Positions 13,597 through 16,771 of a DNA stretch of 16,771 bases are shown piece after piece. Position numbers and translations under genes: made by a program. This DNA comes from UBA5500 sp023622465 (GTDB lineage: Bacteria; Bacillota; UBA994; UBA5500): assembly GCA_023622465.1 (NCBI GenBank), contig JAMNZE010000106.1, positions 1 to 16,771 on the forward strand. The letters run 5' to 3'. The first letter of the stretch is position 1, and each line of letters opens with the position of its first letter. Under the pieces are notes generated by a model. That model saw only the letters and a list, made by a program, of their open reading frames with translations. It searched no databases and was not told the DNA's origin.

Positions 13597-15169
13597 TCAT
13601 TTGCAGCTGCTCCGTCTTTAGCCCATGGGCAGACAGCTGCTTGGGTAGCAAATGCCGCCAAGCGATCTGCCATTTTTCCTCTTCCGTATAACTGGTTATC
13701 TCTAGTACCTCCATGCGGTCCAAGAGGGGACGAGGAATGGTGTGAATTGTATTGGCAGTGGTGATAAATAAGACGCCCGACAAATCGAAGGGCACTTCTA
13801 AGTAATGATCTACAAAGCCCACATTTTGCTCCGGATCGAGCACCTCCAGCAAAGCAGCTGCCGGATCGCCCCTAAAATCGGTGCTCATCTTGTCGATTTC
13901 ATCCAATAGAACGACCGGGTTACGGGTGCCCACTTGACGCATGGCTTGGATGATCCGCCCGGGCATGGCGCCCACATAGGTGCGCCGATGACCGCGTATT
14001 TCCGCTTCGTCCCGCACTCCACCTAAGGAAATGCGTGCAAACTTACGGTCCAGGGCACGGGCCACCGAACGGGCCAGCGATGTTTTCCCCACGCCCGGCG
14101 GGCCCACCAGACAAATAATGGGACCCTTAACGGTTGCTACCAGCTGCCGGACGGCCAGAAATTCCAGTATGCGCTCTTTGACTTTTGTCAAGCCATAATG
14201 ATCTTCGTCCAAAATTTTTTCTGCCAGCTCAATATCTAACCGATCGGTGGACGCTTCCTTCCAGGGCAGGGCCAATAGCCAATCCAGATAATTGCGTACC
14301 ACTACTCCCTCCGCCACACCAGGAGGAATCCTTTCCAAACGATCGATTTCCTTTTCCGCCTTCTCCCGCACCGACTCGGGCAAGTCCAACTCCATCAATT
14401 TATCCCGCAACTCACTAGCCTCGCTGGCCCGCTCGTCCTTTTGCCCCAATTCCTTTTGGATGGCCTTCAATTGCTCACGCAAATAGTACTCCTTTTGGTT
14501 ACGCTCCATCTGTTTCCGTACCCGCAGGACTATTTTGCGCTCCAGCTCTAAGATTTCCAGTTCCCGCGTCACGATATTATACATTTTTTCCAGACGCTCC
14601 GACGGATCAATGCTCTCCAGGATCTTCTGCTTATCCGTGGCGCTTAAAGCAAAATGGGCAGCGATGACGTCGGCCAGGCGGCCCGGTTCTTCGATAATAC
14701 TTACCGTCTCTAAGGTGTCGGCAGTTATTTTCTTAGAAAGCTTGGCATACTCCTCGAAGGCTTGCAGCAAGGCCCGCATTAAAGCTTCTTCCTGCGCGCT
14801 GCTAACCGTTTGTGGTTCCTCAACTGGTACCACCCGCACTCGATAATATCCCTCGACCTCTTCGTAGGACTGGATTTGAGCTCGGGTCAAGCCTTCCACC
14901 AAAACCCGTACCGTACCACCGGGCAGCTTAATCAGCTGCTTGATGTGGGCAACGGTACCCATTTGATAAATACCATCGGGCTTTGGCTCTTCCTGTTGCG
15001 CATCTTTTTGAGCAGCGAGCATAATTTGTCCTTCCTCAAGCATGGCTTGCTCCAAAGCGGCGATGGACCTATCACGCCCCACATCCAGATTAAGAATTGT
15101 ATAGGGGAAAATCACGACCCCCCTCAAAGGTAAAAGGGGATAGGTCTGCACTTCCTCCGTTCTAATCAT
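13457..15169 (-). pseudogene. lon: lon, N-terminal fragment (substrate-binding and AAA+ domains) of a disrupted LonA
   Basis: This frame encodes the LonA N-terminal domain (about 10-200), the coiled coil (about 205-280) and the AAA+ module, with Walker A GPPGVGKTS (356-364), Walker B VVLLDEIDK (419-427) and the sensor-2 region EYTREAGVRQLERE (535-548). Lon homology stops at E548 (nt 13526). The next 22 residues to the stop at 13457 read the protease domain in a wrong frame. Intact Lon is about 770-800 residues and has about 50 more residues here before the protease domain. The deletion of about 150 bp is not a multiple of three. As the sequence stands the product would be an ATPase without protease. 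GGAGGT lies about 10 bases before the ATG. A 159-bp gap follows the lonB stop and should hold the lon promoter, which I could not assign. Confidence 0.82.
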
Positions 15170-15280
15170 CTATGTCAACACCTCCAAAAGCTGTCTGACC
15201 AAGAATTTAACGGACGCCCAACACTATTAGCATAAGGCGTCTCGAAAGTTCTATTCGCTTCTAGGCTAACTTTCCCTGCT

Positions 15281-15323
15281 AGGAGGAAACTAAAAGGGGC
15301 TGTCGCCACAATGCGCAGCCCCT
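15281..15323 (-). terminator. Probable intrinsic terminator of lonB
   Basis: AGGGGCTG (15295-15302) pairs with CAGCCCCT (15316-15323), with an extra CGC/GCG pairing inside. On the minus strand TTTAGTTTCC follows. It begins six bases after the lonB stop codon and separates lonB from lon. Confidence 0.65.
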
Positions 15324-15328
15324 AGGCT

Positions 15329-16771
15329 TCAACTGACCGCCCTTTCCTGACGTAATAGGGCATGTTGCAATGCCTCTTCCAAAGTGGTTATCGGTATTAC
15401 CTCTATAGGGTATTGGCGAAAGATCTCTTGGAAGTTATCTTTCGGTATCAGAACCCGCTTAGCACCGGCCTGGATGGCAGCTTGAATTTTGACTACCATG
15501 CCACCCACCGGTTTAATCATACCACGAATAGAAATTTCTCCGGTCATGGCCACCTTGTTATCAACAGGTACTTTCGTCAGAGCTGAATAAATGGCCACCG
15601 CCATTGCCACACCGGCAGAAGGGCCATCTACCGGGCGGCCGCCGGGAAAGTTCACATGAATATCGTAGTCGTCCCGAGAAAAGTCCAGCGTATGGCGTAA
15701 AGCGGTGAGCACATTTTGCACCGATTCTTTGGCCATACTTTGCCTGCGGATCACATGCTGCGAATTGCCGATCTCCTCCTCATCGGCTATACCCGTCACA
15801 ATGATACGCCCGCCTTTAGCCGCAGCCGGTATGGCGGTAACTTCTATTTCCAACAGAGACCCCATACTGGGTCCAACTACCGCTAGGCCGTTGGCTAAGC
15901 CCACCTGGGGTTCGGTTGGTACCTTTTGCTCCAGGCGGGGAGTATATTGGCCACTATTAACAACCCACTCGGCGTCCTCCACCGAGATATAATGACGGCC
16001 GGCTTCCGTCGCTAACCCAGCTGCTATCTGTAAAATATTAACAGCTTCCCGCCCATTGCTAGCATATTTGCGGATAACCGCCTCAGCAGCCTCTGGCAAG
16101 GTAATCCCTATCTTGCGCGCTGCGTTCTGAGCAATCTGCCCTATTTCATGGGCTAGCAAGGGGCGAAAGAAGACCTCCATGCAGCGGGACCGAATGGCCG
16201 GTGGAATTTCCTCCGGCAAGCGGGTAGTGGCCCCTACTAACCGAAAATCGGCCGGTAACCCCTTCTGGAAAATCTCATGGATATGTTGGGGAATATTAGA
16301 GTCCTCCGAACTATAATAGGCGCTTTCTAAAAAAACTTTACGATCCTCCAGGACTTTTAGCAGTTTATTCATTTGCACCGAGTGCAACTCACCTACTTCA
16401 TCGATAAAGAGTATACCTCCATGGGCTTTAGTAACCGCTCCTGGTTTAGGTTGGGGGATGCCGGCGATCCCCATGGCTCCCGCCCCCTGATAAATGGGGT
16501 CATGCACCGAGCCAATTATAGGGTCCGCAATGCCGCGTTCATCGAAACGGGCGGTAGTAGCATCTACCTCCACAAACTTGGCATCTGGTCCGAAGGGAGA
16601 GTGGGGCTGCCGCTTTGCTTCTTCCAGCACAATACGGGCAGCAGCCGTCTTGCCGACACCCGGAGGACCATAGATAATCACATGCTGGGGGTTAGCGCCG
16701 CATAATGCTGCTCGAAGAGCCCGTAGCCCATCATCTTGCCCCACAATTTCTGAAAAGCTGGCGGGGCGGGT
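15329..16771 (-). CDS. lonB: LonB-type ATP-dependent protease, 5' end beyond the window
   Basis: The reading frame is open to the window edge, so these 480 residues lack the N-terminus (roughly 60-90 residues by comparison with B. subtilis LonB). The first residues here read TRPASFSEIVGQDDG, which is the usual lead into the AAA+ domain. Walker A is GPPGVGKT (35-42), Walker B is in GGILFIDEVGEL (118-129), and the Lon protease domain has the catalytic Ser in DGPSAG (S385) and Lys in GGMVVKIQAA (K428). It is an intact Ser-Lys ATP-dependent protease as far as seen. In B. subtilis lonB stands directly upstream of lon and is active in the forespore; the same order here suggests an endospore-former lineage. 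The GTG at 16744 is internal, not the start. Confidence 0.93.
   Translation of the reverse strand, partial: TRPASFSEIVGQDDGLRALRAALCGANPQHVIIYGPPGVGKTAAARIVLEEAKRQPHSPFGPDAKFVEVDATTARFDERGIADPIIGSVHDPIYQGAGAMGIAGIPQPKPGAVTKAHGGILFIDEVGELHSVQMNKLLKVLEDRKVFLESAYYSSEDSNIPQHIHEIFQKGLPADFRLVGATTRLPEEIPPAIRSRCMEVFFRPLLAHEIGQIAQNAARKIGITLPEAAEAVIRKYASNGREAVNILQIAAGLATEAGRHYISVEDAEWVVNSGQYTPRLEQKVPTEPQVGLANGLAVVGPSMGSLLEIEVTAIPAAAKGGRIIVTGIADEEEIGNSQHVIRRQSMAKESVQNVLTALRHTLDFSRDDYDIHVNFPGGRPVDGPSAGVAMAVAIYSALTKVPVDNKVAMTGEISIRGMIKPVGGMVVKIQAAIQAGAKRVLIPKDNFQEIFRQYPIEVIPITTLEEALQHALLRQERAVS

Noticed and set aside
15213..15241. GACGCC/GGCGTC inverted repeat upstream of lon, as a heat-shock operator
   Set aside because: It does not resemble the CIRCE (HrcA) or CtsR consensus, and a six-base dyad with a 17-base spacer is weak; left unassigned.
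1..16771. CRISPR array, tRNA, rRNA, insertion sequence or prophage elements
   Set aside because: No regularly spaced repeats, cloverleaf-like sequence, transposase, integrase or terminal inverted repeats were seen; coding content is continuous and coherent.

Overview
The window is a run of genes that all lie on the minus strand, so it is read from right to left. Its content and order point to an anaerobic, hydrogen-metabolising member of the Firmicutes, class Clostridia. The lonB-lon-engB order is typical of that group, a LonB-type protease is typical of the endospore-forming lineage, and [FeFe]-hydrogenase clusters of this kind are common in it. The species cannot be named from the sequence.

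Right end (about 16771-12401): protein quality control and ribosome assembly. It holds a 5'-truncated lonB with its terminator, then lon, then engB (ysxC), which overlaps the lon stop codon as ATGA. The lon gene is broken: about 50 codons between the ATPase and protease domains are missing and the reading frame shifts at the junction.

Middle (12305-8474): a biotin-independent carboxyltransferase subunit of the oxaloacetate decarboxylase/pyruvate carboxylase type with a strong terminator, then folC with its own terminator, then a membrane-anchored SPOR-domain protein.

Left part (8447-107): a redox and hydrogen module of ten genes. The upstream half looks regulatory: DRTGG-domain protein, small GHKL ATPase of the RsbT/SpoIIAB type, an [FeFe]-hydrogenase-like protein resembling sensory (group C/D) enzymes, a second DRTGG-domain protein and a PHP-domain metal-dependent hydrolase. 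These genes are coupled by overlaps or very short gaps. After a 153-bp gap holding a hairpin and a good match to the Rex (NADH/NAD+ sensor) operator comes the catalytic half: a NuoE-like subunit, a second GHKL ATPase, an HndB-like thioredoxin-fold ferredoxin, a NuoF-like flavoprotein with extra ferredoxin domains and a CpI-like [FeFe] hydrogenase. This is the subunit set of electron-bifurcating or NAD(P)-linked hydrogenases (HydABC/HndABCD).

My reading is that the catalytic half exchanges electrons between H2, ferredoxin and NAD(P)H, while the upstream half senses H2 or redox state and signals through ATPase/DRTGG partner proteins. The signalling part is inference from domains and gene order. 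No tRNA, rRNA, CRISPR array, insertion sequence or attachment site was seen. No stretch above 300 bases lacks a gene.
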